Shown here piece by piece: positions 43,928-52,562 of a stretch of 64,000 nucleotides of DNA. The translations under genes were made by a program, and so were the position numbers. The DNA comes from Candidatus Lustribacter telmatis (GTDB lineage: Bacteria > Vulcanimicrobiota > Vulcanimicrobiia > Vulcanimicrobiales > Vulcanimicrobiaceae): NCBI GenBank assembly GCA_003164045.1, contig PLRU01000059.1, positions 6,669 to 70,668 of the forward strand, written 5' to 3'. The first letter of the stretch is position 1; each line of letters begins with the position of its first letter. The notes beneath the pieces are model-generated. The model ran no database searches, was not told the DNA's origin, and saw only the letters and a program-made list of their open reading frames with translations.

Positions 43928-44691
43928 ACGCAACCACGGCCGATGCCGTGACGATCCGCGACTTGCGAATCGTCTATTCATCCGGCCGGCAGCAAACGTT
44001 GGCCGTCGACGGCGCGACCCTCTCGGTCGGTGAGGGCGAATTCGTCGCGCTGGTCGGCCCGAGCGGTTGCGGCAAATCGACGATCCTCAAAGTCGTAGCG
44101 GGTCTGATCGCGGCGAGCGCGGGCAGCGTGCTCGTCGGCGACGAACCGGTGCGCGGCGTTCCCGACGGCGTCGGCATGGTGTTTCAGAACGACGCGCTGC
44201 TGCCGTGGAAGACCGTGCGCGACAACGTGCGGTTACCGCTCGCTCTGCGCGGCCTGACGAACCGCGAACAAGACGCCGAGATCGCGCGTTTGCTCGAGCT
44301 CGTGCAGCTCACCGGCTTCGAGGACTTCTACCCGCGCGCGCTCTCCGGCGGCATGCGCAAACGGGTTGCGCTCGCGCGTACGCTGGCCTACGATCCGCGG
44401 CTCTTCCTGATGGACGAACCGTTCGGGCCGCTCGACGCGCAGACGCGCATCTTGATCGGCCGCGAATTTCTCGCCATCTGGGAGCGGCTTGGCAAGAGCG
44501 TGCTGTTCGTGACGCACGATGTTGAAGAAGCGATCGCCCTCGCCGACCGCGTGCTCGTGATGTCGCCGCGTCCGGGCCGGATCGTAGCGGAGTTTCCGAT
44601 CGATCTGCCGCGCCCGCGCGATTACGAAGAGATTCGCTTCGAGCCCCAATTCCGCGACCTGCAGCGCGCGATCTGGCATGCGCTCACGTGA
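43924..44691 (+). CDS. ABC transporter ATPase, NitT/TauT family
   Basis: The 255-residue ATPase starts at TTG 43924, overlapping the previous stop as TTGA; the track start lies inside the 2Fe-2S gene. Walker A is GPSGCGKST, signature ALSGGMRKRVALAR, Walker B LFLMDEPFGPLD, H-loop VTHDVEEA. It belongs to the SsuB/TauB group that powers import of sulfonates, nitrate, riboflavin or aromatic acids. Together with the next two genes it makes one complete importer. Confidence 0.9.
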   Translation: MNATTADAVTIRDLRIVYSSGRQQTLAVDGATLSVGEGEFVALVGPSGCGKSTILKVVAGLIAASAGSVLVGDEPVRGVPDGVGMVFQNDALLPWKTVRDNVRLPLALRGLTNREQDAEIARLLELVQLTGFEDFYPRALSGGMRKRVALARTLAYDPRLFLMDEPFGPLDAQTRILIGREFLAIWERLGKSVLFVTHDVEEAIALADRVLVMSPRPGRIVAEFPIDLPRPRDYEEIRFEPQFRDLQRAIWHALT

Positions 44692-45449
44692 GGGAAACGA
44701 AGCAATCGCCGCTCGCGCTCTGGCTCGGACGGTTGATCGTCGGCGTCGTCGTGCTCGGGTTCTGGGAGTTCACGTCGGGCCGCTGGTACAACGATTTCTG
44801 GGTCAGCCGGCCCTCGGCGATTGCCGGGCGCGTGTGGCTGCTGCTCGTCAACGGCGATCTGTGGTTCCATTTGCAGGCGACGCTCGAGGAGACGATCGCG
44901 GGGCTTTTGCTCGGCATCGTCGCCGGCACGATCCTCGGCGTGGGCCTCGCCTCGAGCGGCCGGCTCGCCGGCTGGGTCCATCCCTACGTGATGGCGGTCT
45001 ACAGCTTGCCGAAGGTCGCGCTAGCGCCGCTCTTCGTCGTCTGGTTCGGCATCGGGCTTCCGTCCAAGATCGTCATGGTGACCTCGCTCGTGATCTTCGT
45101 CGCGTTCTACAACGCCTACGAAGGCGTGCGCAACATCGATCCGGATCTGCTCGACATGATGAAGACCTACAAGGCGCAACGGCTGCCGACGCTGGAATGG
45201 GTCATTCTGCCCTCGATCGCCGTCTGGTTCTTCACCAGCTTGCGCCTAGGGATCGGTCTCGCGCTGATCGGCTCGGTTATTGCCGAGCTCGAGGGCTCGA
45301 ACCGCGGAATCGGCTACTACATCACGAAATCAGGGAATTCGCTCGACACCACCGGCATCTTCGCCGGCCTCTTCATCATCATGCTCGTGGCGCTGGCCCT
45401 CGAAGCTTTCGTCGGGGCGGCCGAACGCCGCATCCTCCGCTACCGCTGA
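44688..45449 (+). CDS. ABC transporter permease, NitT/TauT family
   Basis: The 253-residue permease starts at GTG 44688, overlapping the ATPase stop as GTGA. About six membrane segments are seen. The EAA-type loop that docks with the ATPase is around PDLLDMMKTYKAQRLPTLEWVILP. LPKVALAPLFVVWFGIG is the typical SsuC/TauC mid-section. It forms a homodimeric channel with the ATPase before it and the binding protein after it. Confidence 0.9.
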   Translation: MRETKQSPLALWLGRLIVGVVVLGFWEFTSGRWYNDFWVSRPSAIAGRVWLLLVNGDLWFHLQATLEETIAGLLLGIVAGTILGVGLASSGRLAGWVHPYVMAVYSLPKVALAPLFVVWFGIGLPSKIVMVTSLVIFVAFYNAYEGVRNIDPDLLDMMKTYKAQRLPTLEWVILPSIAVWFFTSLRLGIGLALIGSVIAELEGSNRGIGYYITKSGNSLDTTGIFAGLFIIMLVALALEAFVGAAERRILRYR

Positions 45450-45476
45450 CCGTCGTTCTCTCGAAAGGAAACTCCG

Positions 45477-46442
45477 CTGAACACCCCGCTCCGTTTTCTC
45501 GCCGCCGCCGTAAGCGCGGCTCTGCTGCTCCCGGCCGTGCCGGGCGAAAGCGCCGACCTGCCGACGGTGCGCGTCGGTTTGATTTGCGGCGGCATGACGC
45601 CGATGGTCGCGCAAGTCGCGCTCAACGACGGCAGCTTCGAGAAGGCCGGCGTTCACGTTGAGAAAGATTGTTTCACCGGCGGACCGCAAGCCGTGCAAGC
45701 GCTGGTCGGAAAGAGCATCGATGCGTTCATCGGCTCGTACGATCACGTGCTGCGCCAGCGCGCGCGCAGCATCGACGTAAAGGTGTACGCGGAACTCTAC
45801 AACGGCTATAGCTACGAGCTCATAGCCAAGTCGTCGGTCGCGATGACCTCGCTCGCGCAGGCGAAGGGCCAAACGTTTGCCGTGACGGCCGCCGGCGCGC
45901 TCTCCGACGACGCGCTGCGTCTCGGCCTCACCGCGGCGGGCCTCAATCCGGATCGCGATGTGACGATCGTCGCGACCGGCAGCGGCGCCCCAATGGTCGC
46001 GGCACTCGATACGGATCGCGTCGCCGCCGGCATGCTCGCCGAACCCACGATCACGCAGTTGACGGACGGCGGAAAATACAAGGTCGTGTTCGATCCAACG
46101 CAGCCGTTCGCCGGGAACGTGATCATGGCCCAAACGGCGTTCGTTGCGGCGAACCGGCGGGCGTTCGTTGCGATGCTGCGCGCGTTGCGCACGACGGCGG
46201 CGCGAATCGCGTCCGACCCCCAAAGCGCCGTCGAACCGATGCGCAAGGATTTCCCGGCCGTTTCGCCCGCCGTCATGCTGGCGGCGATCAAGCGCACGAT
46301 TCCGCACGTGCCCAAAGGTTTGCTCGCCGACCGGCGTTCGACCGATCCGGTCGTCGCCGCAACCTTGAAAAAGGGCGACATCACGACCGCGATCCCGTTC
46401 GAGGCCGCAGTCGACAACTCGGTCCTCGAAAGTATTAGATAA
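45477..46442 (+). CDS. ABC transporter periplasmic binding protein (NMT1/THI5-like), CTG start
   Basis: This binding protein of about 321 residues contains VRVGLICGGMTPMVAQVAL and IDAFIGSYDHVLRQ, and is co-transcribed with its ATPase and permease. The track starts at GTG 45537, which would cut off the signal peptide. Between the previous stop and there the only workable initiator is CTG 45477, seven bases after AAAGGAA. It yields a textbook signal peptide (MNTPLRFLAAAVSAALLLPA). No ATG, GTG or TTG is available in frame. NMT1-type proteins bind small aromatic or heterocyclic ligands; the ligand here is unknown. Confidence 0.8.
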   Translation: MNTPLRFLAAAVSAALLLPAVPGESADLPTVRVGLICGGMTPMVAQVALNDGSFEKAGVHVEKDCFTGGPQAVQALVGKSIDAFIGSYDHVLRQRARSIDVKVYAELYNGYSYELIAKSSVAMTSLAQAKGQTFAVTAAGALSDDALRLGLTAAGLNPDRDVTIVATGSGAPMVAALDTDRVAAGMLAEPTITQLTDGGKYKVVFDPTQPFAGNVIMAQTAFVAANRRAFVAMLRALRTTAARIASDPQSAVEPMRKDFPAVSPAVMLAAIKRTIPHVPKGLLADRRSTDPVVAATLKKGDITTAIPFEAAVDNSVLESIR

Positions 46443-46453
46443 GGAAGTCAATC

Positions 46454-47899
46454 GTGTCGAAAAATTTGCGAACCTTCATGCGTGACGCCGTCGCGCGGTT
46501 CCCCGGCTCCATCAAGACGATCGACGTGCCGGTCGAGCGGCGGTTCGGCATCACGGCGTACGCCGCGAAGCTGGCGCAGAACGGCGAGTACAAAGGGCTG
46601 CTCTTCAACAACGTCATCGGATCGCGGTTTCCGGTCGTCACCAACCTGATGTCGAGTTACGACCGCATGGCGATGGCGATGAACTGCCAGATTGAGGAGC
46701 TGCCGCAAGTCTACGGCACGCGCGTGAACAAGCCGATCGCGCCGGTTACGGTCTCGCGCGAAAAGGCGCCCGTGAAAGACGTCGTGATTCGGGAGGCCGA
46801 CATCGACCTGAGCACGATCCCGATCCCGGTTCACAACGCGCTCGACGGCGGCCCGTATCTCACTGCCGCGGCGACCGTAATGCGCGATCCGGAAACCGGC
46901 GCGCAAAACGTCGGCATCTATCGCCACCACGTGTTCACCACCAAAGAGATGGGCGTATGGTTTTTCGGCAGCCACCATGGCGGCCACATCGTTGATGCCT
47001 ACGAGCGCCGCGGCGAACGCGCGCCGTTTGCGATCGCAATCGGTCACCATCCGGCATTCCTGATGGGCGCGGCTGCGCGGTTGCCGGGCATCGGCGGCGA
47101 GTACGAAGCGGCGGGTGCATTGCTTGGCGAGCCGGTCGAACTCGTCGAGGCCGAGACCTCGGATCTGATGGTGCCGGCGCAAGCCGAGTTCATCATCGAA
47201 GGCTATATCACGCCGGGACAGCTTCATCATGAAGGTCCGTTCGGCGAGTGGCCCGGCCACTATCTCAACGAAGAAGAAGTGCCGATCATGACCGTCACGG
47301 CGATCACGCACCGCCGCGATGCGATTTTCCAAGATATCATCGGCGCGGGCCGCGAACATCTGCTGATGGGCGGCATCCCGCGCGCCGGCAGCATCTATCG
47401 CAGCGTCAAGGAAGTCGTGCCGGACGTCGTCGCGGTCAACGTGCCGCCGCACAGCCGGATGCACTGTTACGTGTCGATCAAGCGCCGTCGCAACGTCGAT
47501 GCCAAGCGCGCCGCATTCGCCGCGCTCAACACGGAGCCCGAGAACTTGCGGGCGGTGATCGTCGTCGATGACGACATCAACGTGTACGACGACGGCGACG
47601 TCCTGTGGGCGGTCGGAACGCGCTTCGACGCAACGCGCGATCTTACGGTCGTGCAGGGCTGGAGCGGCCCCGGCGGCTTGCTGCCGACGAACTGGGAATA
47701 CTTTGCCGACGGCACCAAAACGGCGCGCGCCTCGAGCGCGATCATCATCGATGCAACGAAGCCGCCGCCGCCGGTGCCCTATCCGCCGCGCACGCAAGTG
47801 CCGGATGACGAGGTGAACCGCGTGGACCTCGGTACGATGAGCGACATGACCGCAGCGAACCCGTATCTCGCCGATCCGGCGACGCTCGTTACGCGATGA
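46454..47899 (+). CDS. UbiD-family prenylated-FMN-dependent decarboxylase
   Basis: This 481-residue enzyme starts at GTG 46454. The catalytic triad of the family is recognisable: Arg in NVGIYRHHV and the two Glu of HHEGPFGEWPG. The N-terminal FMRDAVARFPGS and the LLFNNVIGSRFPVV segment are typical. It reversibly decarboxylates aromatic or alpha,beta-unsaturated acids using prenyl-FMN, which needs UbiX elsewhere in the genome, as no ubiX lies in this window. Sitting after an importer, it is likely the entry step for the imported acid. Confidence 0.88.
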   Translation: MSKNLRTFMRDAVARFPGSIKTIDVPVERRFGITAYAAKLAQNGEYKGLLFNNVIGSRFPVVTNLMSSYDRMAMAMNCQIEELPQVYGTRVNKPIAPVTVSREKAPVKDVVIREADIDLSTIPIPVHNALDGGPYLTAAATVMRDPETGAQNVGIYRHHVFTTKEMGVWFFGSHHGGHIVDAYERRGERAPFAIAIGHHPAFLMGAAARLPGIGGEYEAAGALLGEPVELVEAETSDLMVPAQAEFIIEGYITPGQLHHEGPFGEWPGHYLNEEEVPIMTVTAITHRRDAIFQDIIGAGREHLLMGGIPRAGSIYRSVKEVVPDVVAVNVPPHSRMHCYVSIKRRRNVDAKRAAFAALNTEPENLRAVIVVDDDINVYDDGDVLWAVGTRFDATRDLTVVQGWSGPGGLLPTNWEYFADGTKTARASSAIIIDATKPPPPVPYPPRTQVPDDEVNRVDLGTMSDMTAANPYLADPATLVTR

Positions 47900-48558
47900 A
47901 TCTCTGGGCGGATTTTCACGGGAACACTGACGGCCCCGTCATCCACAAGTGGAAACACTATTTCCCGGTCTACGAGCGGCACTTTGCGCCGTTCGTGAAC
48001 CGGTCGGTGACGCTGCTCGAGATCGGCTGCGGCGACGGCGGCTCGCTCCAGATGTGGAAGCGCTTCTTCGGACCGCACGCGCAGATCGTGGGCATCGACA
48101 TCGAACCGCGGGCGAAAGAGTTCGAGGACGATCAGATCTCGGTGCGCATCGGTTCGCAAGACGACCTCGCATTTCTCGACACCGTCGTTGACGAGTTCGG
48201 TCCGTTCGACATCGTGATCGACGACGGCAGCCACATTCAAGCGCACGTTGCGGCGTCGTTCGCGCACCTCTATGCCGGCCTATCGAAGAACGGCGTCTAT
48301 CTGGTCGAAGATCTGCATACCGCATACTGGCCGGATTTCGGCGGCGGTCAGGGTAAGCCCGATACGTTCATCGAGATCGCCAAAGGGCTCGTCGACGAGC
48401 TCAACGCCGACCATTCGCGCGATGGATTGCTCGCGACGGAATTCACCCGCATGACGCACTCGATGTGCTTCTACGACAGCGTCATCGTGTTCGAGCGCGG
48501 AATCTACACCAAGAAATGGGCGCCGCGCATCGGCCGCGAGGAAAAGAAGAAACGCTAA
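47896..48558 (+). CDS. class I SAM-dependent methyltransferase (MycE/macrocin-O-methyltransferase-like)
   Basis: The 220-residue protein starts at ATG 47896, overlapping the UbiD stop, so it belongs to the same operon. It has the SAM glycine loop LLEIGCGDGGSLQMW, the acidic ribose site IVGIDIEPR, and the IDDGSHIQAHV and LVEDLHTAYWPDF segments. These recall the MycE/TylF-like enzymes that methylate sugar or phenolic hydroxyls with Mg2+. The role in an acid-catabolic operon is not obvious; it may modify or demodify the substrate. Confidence 0.8.
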   Translation: MNLWADFHGNTDGPVIHKWKHYFPVYERHFAPFVNRSVTLLEIGCGDGGSLQMWKRFFGPHAQIVGIDIEPRAKEFEDDQISVRIGSQDDLAFLDTVVDEFGPFDIVIDDGSHIQAHVAASFAHLYAGLSKNGVYLVEDLHTAYWPDFGGGQGKPDTFIEIAKGLVDELNADHSRDGLLATEFTRMTHSMCFYDSVIVFERGIYTKKWAPRIGREEKKKR

Positions 48559-49157
48559 TCCGGTGAGGGGGCGTCGTCGGGTGGATTGAACGTGGTCGGC
48601 AGCGGCGTCGGCGATGCGCCGCGGCGCGGTACCGGGCGCAGCGGCCGCGGCGTCAGCACGGGGATGGGAGAGTAGGCCGCGTTCGGCGGATTGGTCGAAA
48701 GCGGAACCGGCACGGGAACGCTGATCACCACGCGATCGGCGATGCGTTCCACGCTGCCGTTGGTCAGCGCGGAAATGGTCATGCCGGCGGTCACGGCGGA
48801 CACGCCGGGGGTGACCGGTGTCAACGGCAGTTCGCCTTGACGCAAGTGGAACTCAGCAAGCGCGACGCGCAGTTCGGTGCTTCCGTCTGCGCGGCGAATT
48901 TTTTCCGTGACAATCAAGCGCGCGGTCGTCCCGGCCGCAGCCAGGGGCGTGCCGTCGAGGACGAGTGCGCGTGCGAGACGTACGCGATATTGGCCGCCGG
49001 CGCGGACCGCCTCGACGTTAATGGTGTCGTCGGCGACGAAGTCGAGCCGGGTTCCGGGTGGGAGGGAGTGTTCGGAAGGGGTTTGAGCGAGAGCAAGACC
49101 GCTGGGGATGCACAGCGCCGCGACCAAGATGGCAGCGGCACGTTGCAGTTCGGTCAG
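48555..49157 (-). CDS. secreted protein of unknown function, probable CTG start
   Basis: The track begins at TTG 49127, giving a signal peptide with no positive charge. Extending to CTG 49157, whose last two bases begin the upstream TGA stop, gives MTELQRAAAILVAALCIPSGLALAQ, a better signal peptide with AAAAAGG-like text upstream. The mature protein is about 175 residues, beta-rich, with a Pro/Arg-rich tail (RPLRPVPRRGASPTPLP). It follows the KGG gene and the two are probably co-transcribed. No known domain. It converges on the methyltransferase gene with a four-base overlap. Confidence 0.6.
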   Translation of the reverse strand: MTELQRAAAILVAALCIPSGLALAQTPSEHSLPPGTRLDFVADDTINVEAVRAGGQYRVRLARALVLDGTPLAAAGTTARLIVTEKIRRADGSTELRVALAEFHLRQGELPLTPVTPGVSAVTAGMTISALTNGSVERIADRVVISVPVPVPLSTNPPNAAYSPIPVLTPRPLRPVPRRGASPTPLPTTFNPPDDAPSPD

Positions 49158-49489
49158 GACGCCTTTTTCTCGGCAGCTGCAGCGTCGGCTGCGGCTTTCT
49201 TGCCCTGTTCGATCAAGGCTTTGACCTTCTGGCCGCCTTTTTGACCGATCTCTTCGTAAAAAGCCGGGCCGTAGCGGTCGCGAGTTGCCTCGCCGCCTTT
49301 TTTGCCGCCCTTTTTACCGATGGCTTCGTAGAATGCGTGGCCATGGGCTTTTTTCGTAGCCTGACCGCCCTTACGGCCGATCATCTCGTAAAATTCGGGA
49401 CCGTACTTTTTCTTGACGGTCTCGCCGCCTTTTTGGCCGGCTTCGCGGACGCTCATGCCGGGTTTGCGTTCTGGAGTGGGGGTGGACAT
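49154..49489 (-). CDS. KGG-repeat stress-type protein (GsiB/Em-like)
   Basis: This 111-residue protein starts at ATG 49489 with GAGG upstream. It has three to four units of the KGG motif (AGQKGGETVKKKYGPEFYEMIG, quoted in part; then IGRKGGQATKK, IGKKGGKKGGEATRDRYG, IGQKGGQKVK). It is hydrophilic, Gly/Lys-rich and probably disordered. Such proteins accumulate under desiccation, osmotic or general stress and resemble plant group-1 LEA proteins. The C-terminus is an Ala/Lys helix. Confidence 0.85.
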   Translation of the reverse strand: MSTPTPERKPGMSVREAGQKGGETVKKKYGPEFYEMIGRKGGQATKKAHGHAFYEAIGKKGGKKGGEATRDRYGPAFYEEIGQKGGQKVKALIEQGKKAAADAAAAEKKAS

Positions 49490-49709
49490 GACGGGAACCT
49501 CGTTCTGTTCTAGATTCGTACCTACCGGAGTAACGTAAGCGGTCACTCGAAAGTTGTGCCAGGGGGCGGCCAGTTTGCAAAGCTTGCGCCTGGGATGCCT
49601 GGGGGATCGACCTTCGGCGGCGTGACCGTCCGGCTACCAATTGCTTAAGTAGCAGTCCGACTGTACCCAATAATTCTGGGCTGAACTACTGCTTTTCGGA
49701 CAGTTTGTG
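49490..49709. other. long 5' region of the KGG gene / downstream of the SCO gene
   Basis: About 220 bp without a coding ORF. On the minus strand it could form a leader of up to about 200 nt for the KGG mRNA, with several short G/C-rich complementary blocks (GGCGGCC/GGCCGCC around 49567). I compared it by eye with c-di-GMP, TPP and cobalamin riboswitch cores and found no match. A stress promoter or thermo-responsive leader remains possible. Confidence 0.35.
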
Positions 49710-50822
49710 TCAACGGCGGGCGAGACGGGTCCAAATCCGCCGCCGGCCGGCGAAAAGCAGCGCTCCAGCTGCTAGGATTGCCCCCACGAGCGAGAGCAGC
49801 AGAATCGGGGAGAAGCCGCGGGCGGAGGCGGCCCCGCACATTTCGACGACGCCGCCCACGAGACGCAGGCCGAAACGGGCCAGCGGGTCGGCCGGCAGCT
49901 GTTCGATCGACCGGGATTCGGCGGCCACCTCGGCCGCGGTCCAATCGTTCCCGGCGATGTTACGCTCGAGGATGCCGTCGCGGGCGATCAGGACCGCTTC
50001 CGTATGAAGCACGAGGCCCGGCCGCGGCCGGTCGATCGCGAGGCCGGCGCGCTCGGCGAACGCGGCGATTGCACCCGGCTCGCCCGTTGCCAGGGTCCAG
50101 CGGACGCCGTCGGCCCCGGCGGCGCGGCCATAGGCGCGCAGAACCGCGGGGGTATCGAACGTGGGATCGAGGGTGATTTCCACCAGCCGTACCGGCGTGC
50201 CGGCGAGGAGCCGGGCCATGCGGGCGAACTTCGCCGTTACCAGCGGGCACATGCGCGGGTCGGGGCAGCGCGTGTAAATGAAGGCCAGCACCGAGACGCC
50301 GCTTTGCAGGTCGACGCTCTCGCCGTTCATGTCGACGAGCGGGGGTGCCCCGAGGGTGGCCGTCGCGCGCGCTGCGGCGTTGAAGGCCGATGCCGGCCGG
50401 CGCCCGCTCAAGCGGAACGGAACGTCGATTTGACGGGACTCGCCGGCGGTATTGCGGGCGATGATGTGGAGGATATACGTCCGAACCATCGCGCCCGGGA
50501 TGTCGACGAGCCGGAACGTGAAGTGGAAATGTCCCGGTTGCGAGCGCGGGGCGCTGAAGTTGAACAGGTTGGTCGCGAATTCCAAGCTGGCCGTGTTCGT
50601 GCTGGTGACGACGTCGCCGTCCCAGGTTGTCCCCGGCCGGGCATCGAGGCTCGAAAGGCGGACGGCCTGGATCTCGGGCGGTGCGGCGACGGTTGCCGCG
50701 TGCGGTTGGGGCCAATTCGCGGGCAGCGCCGCGGCGACGAAGACCGACTTCGGGGCGTCCGGCAGGGCTTGCACGCATCCGGCGAGGACGAGACTTCCAA
50801 TGAGCGCGGTGATCAGCCTCAC
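49710..50822 (-). CDS. SCO1/SenC-type copper chaperone, membrane-anchored lipoprotein with extra N-terminal domain
   Basis: This protein of about 370 residues starts at GTG 50822 with lipobox LVLAGC. An Ig-like N-terminal domain (about 30-150, FHFTFRLVDIPGAM) precedes a thioredoxin-fold SCO domain. The copper motif is YTRCPDPRMCPL, a CxxxxxC spacing wider than the classic CxxxC, with the partner His in VLHTEAVLI. A transmembrane helix closes the C-terminus. It would deliver copper to cytochrome oxidase. Its start overlaps by 23 bp that of the divergent membrane-protein gene. Confidence 0.78.
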   Translation of the reverse strand: MRLITALIGSLVLAGCVQALPDAPKSVFVAAALPANWPQPHAATVAAPPEIQAVRLSSLDARPGTTWDGDVVTSTNTASLEFATNLFNFSAPRSQPGHFHFTFRLVDIPGAMVRTYILHIIARNTAGESRQIDVPFRLSGRRPASAFNAAARATATLGAPPLVDMNGESVDLQSGVSVLAFIYTRCPDPRMCPLVTAKFARMARLLAGTPVRLVEITLDPTFDTPAVLRAYGRAAGADGVRWTLATGEPGAIAAFAERAGLAIDRPRPGLVLHTEAVLIARDGILERNIAGNDWTAAEVAAESRSIEQLPADPLARFGLRLVGGVVEMCGAASARGFSPILLLSLVGAILAAGALLFAGRRRIWTRLARR

Positions 50823-51897
50823 GGAAGCACCGGCCGCCCGGCTCGAAGCGCAGCGCGGACCGGCGCCGCCTGACGCGACGCTCGACCTGCTTGTGGGGGT
50901 CGTCGGTCTATGGCTGGCGGCGGGATTCTTGTGGGACAGTTGGGCCCATCTCCACGTCGCGATCGAAACGTTCTTCACCCCATACCACGCGATTTTCTAC
51001 AGCGCGATGGTCGCCGGTGCGGTCATCCTCGCGGTGTTCGCACGACGTAACTTTCGGCTCGGTTACACCGGCTTCGACGTCTTGCCTGCCGCCTACCAGT
51101 CCGCGCTGTGGGGCGTGCCGATTTTTTTTGCCGGCGGCGTCGGCGATTTGATCTGGCATACGTTCTTCGGCGTCGAGGACCGCGTCGAGGCGGTAACCAG
51201 CCCGACGCACTTGATCATCGGTCTGGGCGTGCTCTTAGTTGCCGGCGCACCGATCCGCTCCGCGCTGCAACAGCGTGCGGTTCTGACGACACTGCGCGCA
51301 CAATTGCCGTTGATCTTCGCACTGGCCACGTGGCTCGAATTCATTCATCTCGGCACCGCCTACGCGTTCGATCCCGGCGCCGCGCAGATGTATGCGCCGC
51401 CCGATGCCGTGGCTTACGGTCCGGATTACTTCACCAACGCAACGATGCTGCTTTTCAAGACGGGCTCGGGGATCGTGATCGTCATCTTGCAGTCGATCAT
51501 CTTGATGGGCATTTGCGTATGGACCGTAGCGCGCTTTCAGCTGCGCCCGGGAGCGCTGACGATCCTCTTCGTGCTGGGCAACGGCATGATCGCGGCGGCG
51601 CTTGGCAACGACACGCCGATGCTCGCAACATACCTGGCGATGAGCCTAGTGGCCGGAGTAATAGGCGATGTTATTGTGGCCCGCCGCCGGCCCTCACCCG
51701 CGCGTCCGGTTGCGTTCGGCCTGTTCGGCGCGCTCGTGCCGGGAGCGTACTTCGGCACGTATTTTATTGTGACGGCGCTCAGCGGCGGCGTCTGGTGGAG
51801 TTGGACCCTCACGCTCGGCGCGATCGTATGGTCGATGCTCTGCGGGTTGGCCCTGACGCTGCTAGCGGGCGCCCGTAATGAATCCCTTACCAGGTGA
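50800..51897 (+). CDS. polytopic membrane protein of unknown function
   Basis: The 365-residue protein starts at ATG 50800; the longer track ORF runs antisense through the SCO gene. About nine to ten hydrophobic helices are seen, with His-containing segments (WDSWAHLHVAIETFFTPYHAIFY in part, GVGDLIWHTFFG, LEFIHLGTAYAF). Such His near helix ends could bind metal or heme. Divergent overlap with a copper chaperone hints at a role in copper or oxidase assembly, but the family is not recognised. Confidence 0.65.
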   Translation: MSAVISLTEAPAARLEAQRGPAPPDATLDLLVGVVGLWLAAGFLWDSWAHLHVAIETFFTPYHAIFYSAMVAGAVILAVFARRNFRLGYTGFDVLPAAYQSALWGVPIFFAGGVGDLIWHTFFGVEDRVEAVTSPTHLIIGLGVLLVAGAPIRSALQQRAVLTTLRAQLPLIFALATWLEFIHLGTAYAFDPGAAQMYAPPDAVAYGPDYFTNATMLLFKTGSGIVIVILQSIILMGICVWTVARFQLRPGALTILFVLGNGMIAAALGNDTPMLATYLAMSLVAGVIGDVIVARRRPSPARPVAFGLFGALVPGAYFGTYFIVTALSGGVWWSWTLTLGAIVWSMLCGLALTLLAGARNESLTR

Positions 51898-51980
51898 AGG
51901 CGCGAAGGTAACGCAGCCTTTACAACTTCTCTCGCCTCCTTGTAGGCCCCCATCGCTTGCACTCGAACGTGGAGGTCCGT

Positions 51981-52541
51981 ATGGCCTGGCGGGTGCTGGT
52001 CGCAGATGACGACCCCGAGATTTGCACGCTCATCAAAACGATCTTACGGAACGCATCGTTTGAGGTCTCGGTCTGCCCCGATGCAGAGAGCGCGCTCGTC
52101 CACCTGCAACGTGACAAACCCTACGACATCCTGATCAGCGACTTCATGCTGCCCGGCATATCCGGCATCGAACTGATCACGATGGTGCGCGCAAACCCGC
52201 AGACGGCGCGGTTGCCGATCTTAATGATCAGCGGACACAGCAACTACGCGATGGATGCGCGCGCAAAAAGTGCCGGCGCCGATCATTTTCTCAACAAGCC
52301 GTTTACGTTAACGCAACTGCGTTCGACGGTCACGGCGTTGGCTTCAAAATATCGTCCGCTCACAGCCGCCGAAGAAGCGAAGATCGCCGCGAGCAAACCT
52401 GCCGGCGCTCCAACGGCCGCGCCGCCCGCAGCGCCGCCATCGTCGACGACCATCAAAGTCGTCGGGCATCCCGATTCGATCAAAGTGACCTCGAGCGCCC
52501 CGCTCGCCGACGTAAAAAACAGCGGAACCGAGTCGCACTGA
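51981..52541 (+). CDS. single-domain response regulator with Ala/Pro-rich tail
   Basis: This 186-residue protein starts at ATG 51981 with GGAGG six bases upstream; the track start is a TTG 24 bases earlier. The receiver domain shows the acidic pair ADDDPEI, phospho-acceptor Asp in LISDFMLPGISG, Ser/Thr switch in LMISGHS and Lys in LNKPFT. After residue 125 comes an Ala/Pro linker and a short conserved-looking end (IKVVGHPDSIKVTSS). There is no DNA-binding domain. No sensor kinase is next to it. Confidence 0.85.
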   Translation: MAWRVLVADDDPEICTLIKTILRNASFEVSVCPDAESALVHLQRDKPYDILISDFMLPGISGIELITMVRANPQTARLPILMISGHSNYAMDARAKSAGADHFLNKPFTLTQLRSTVTALASKYRPLTAAEEAKIAASKPAGAPTAAPPAAPPSSTTIKVVGHPDSIKVTSSAPLADVKNSGTESH

Positions 52542-52562
52542 TCCGAACCGGCATTCCCTAAC

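Noticed and set aside
49490-49709. Riboswitch in the KGG leader
   Set aside because: Eye comparison with c-di-GMP, TPP and cobalamin cores gave no match; left as an unexplained leader.
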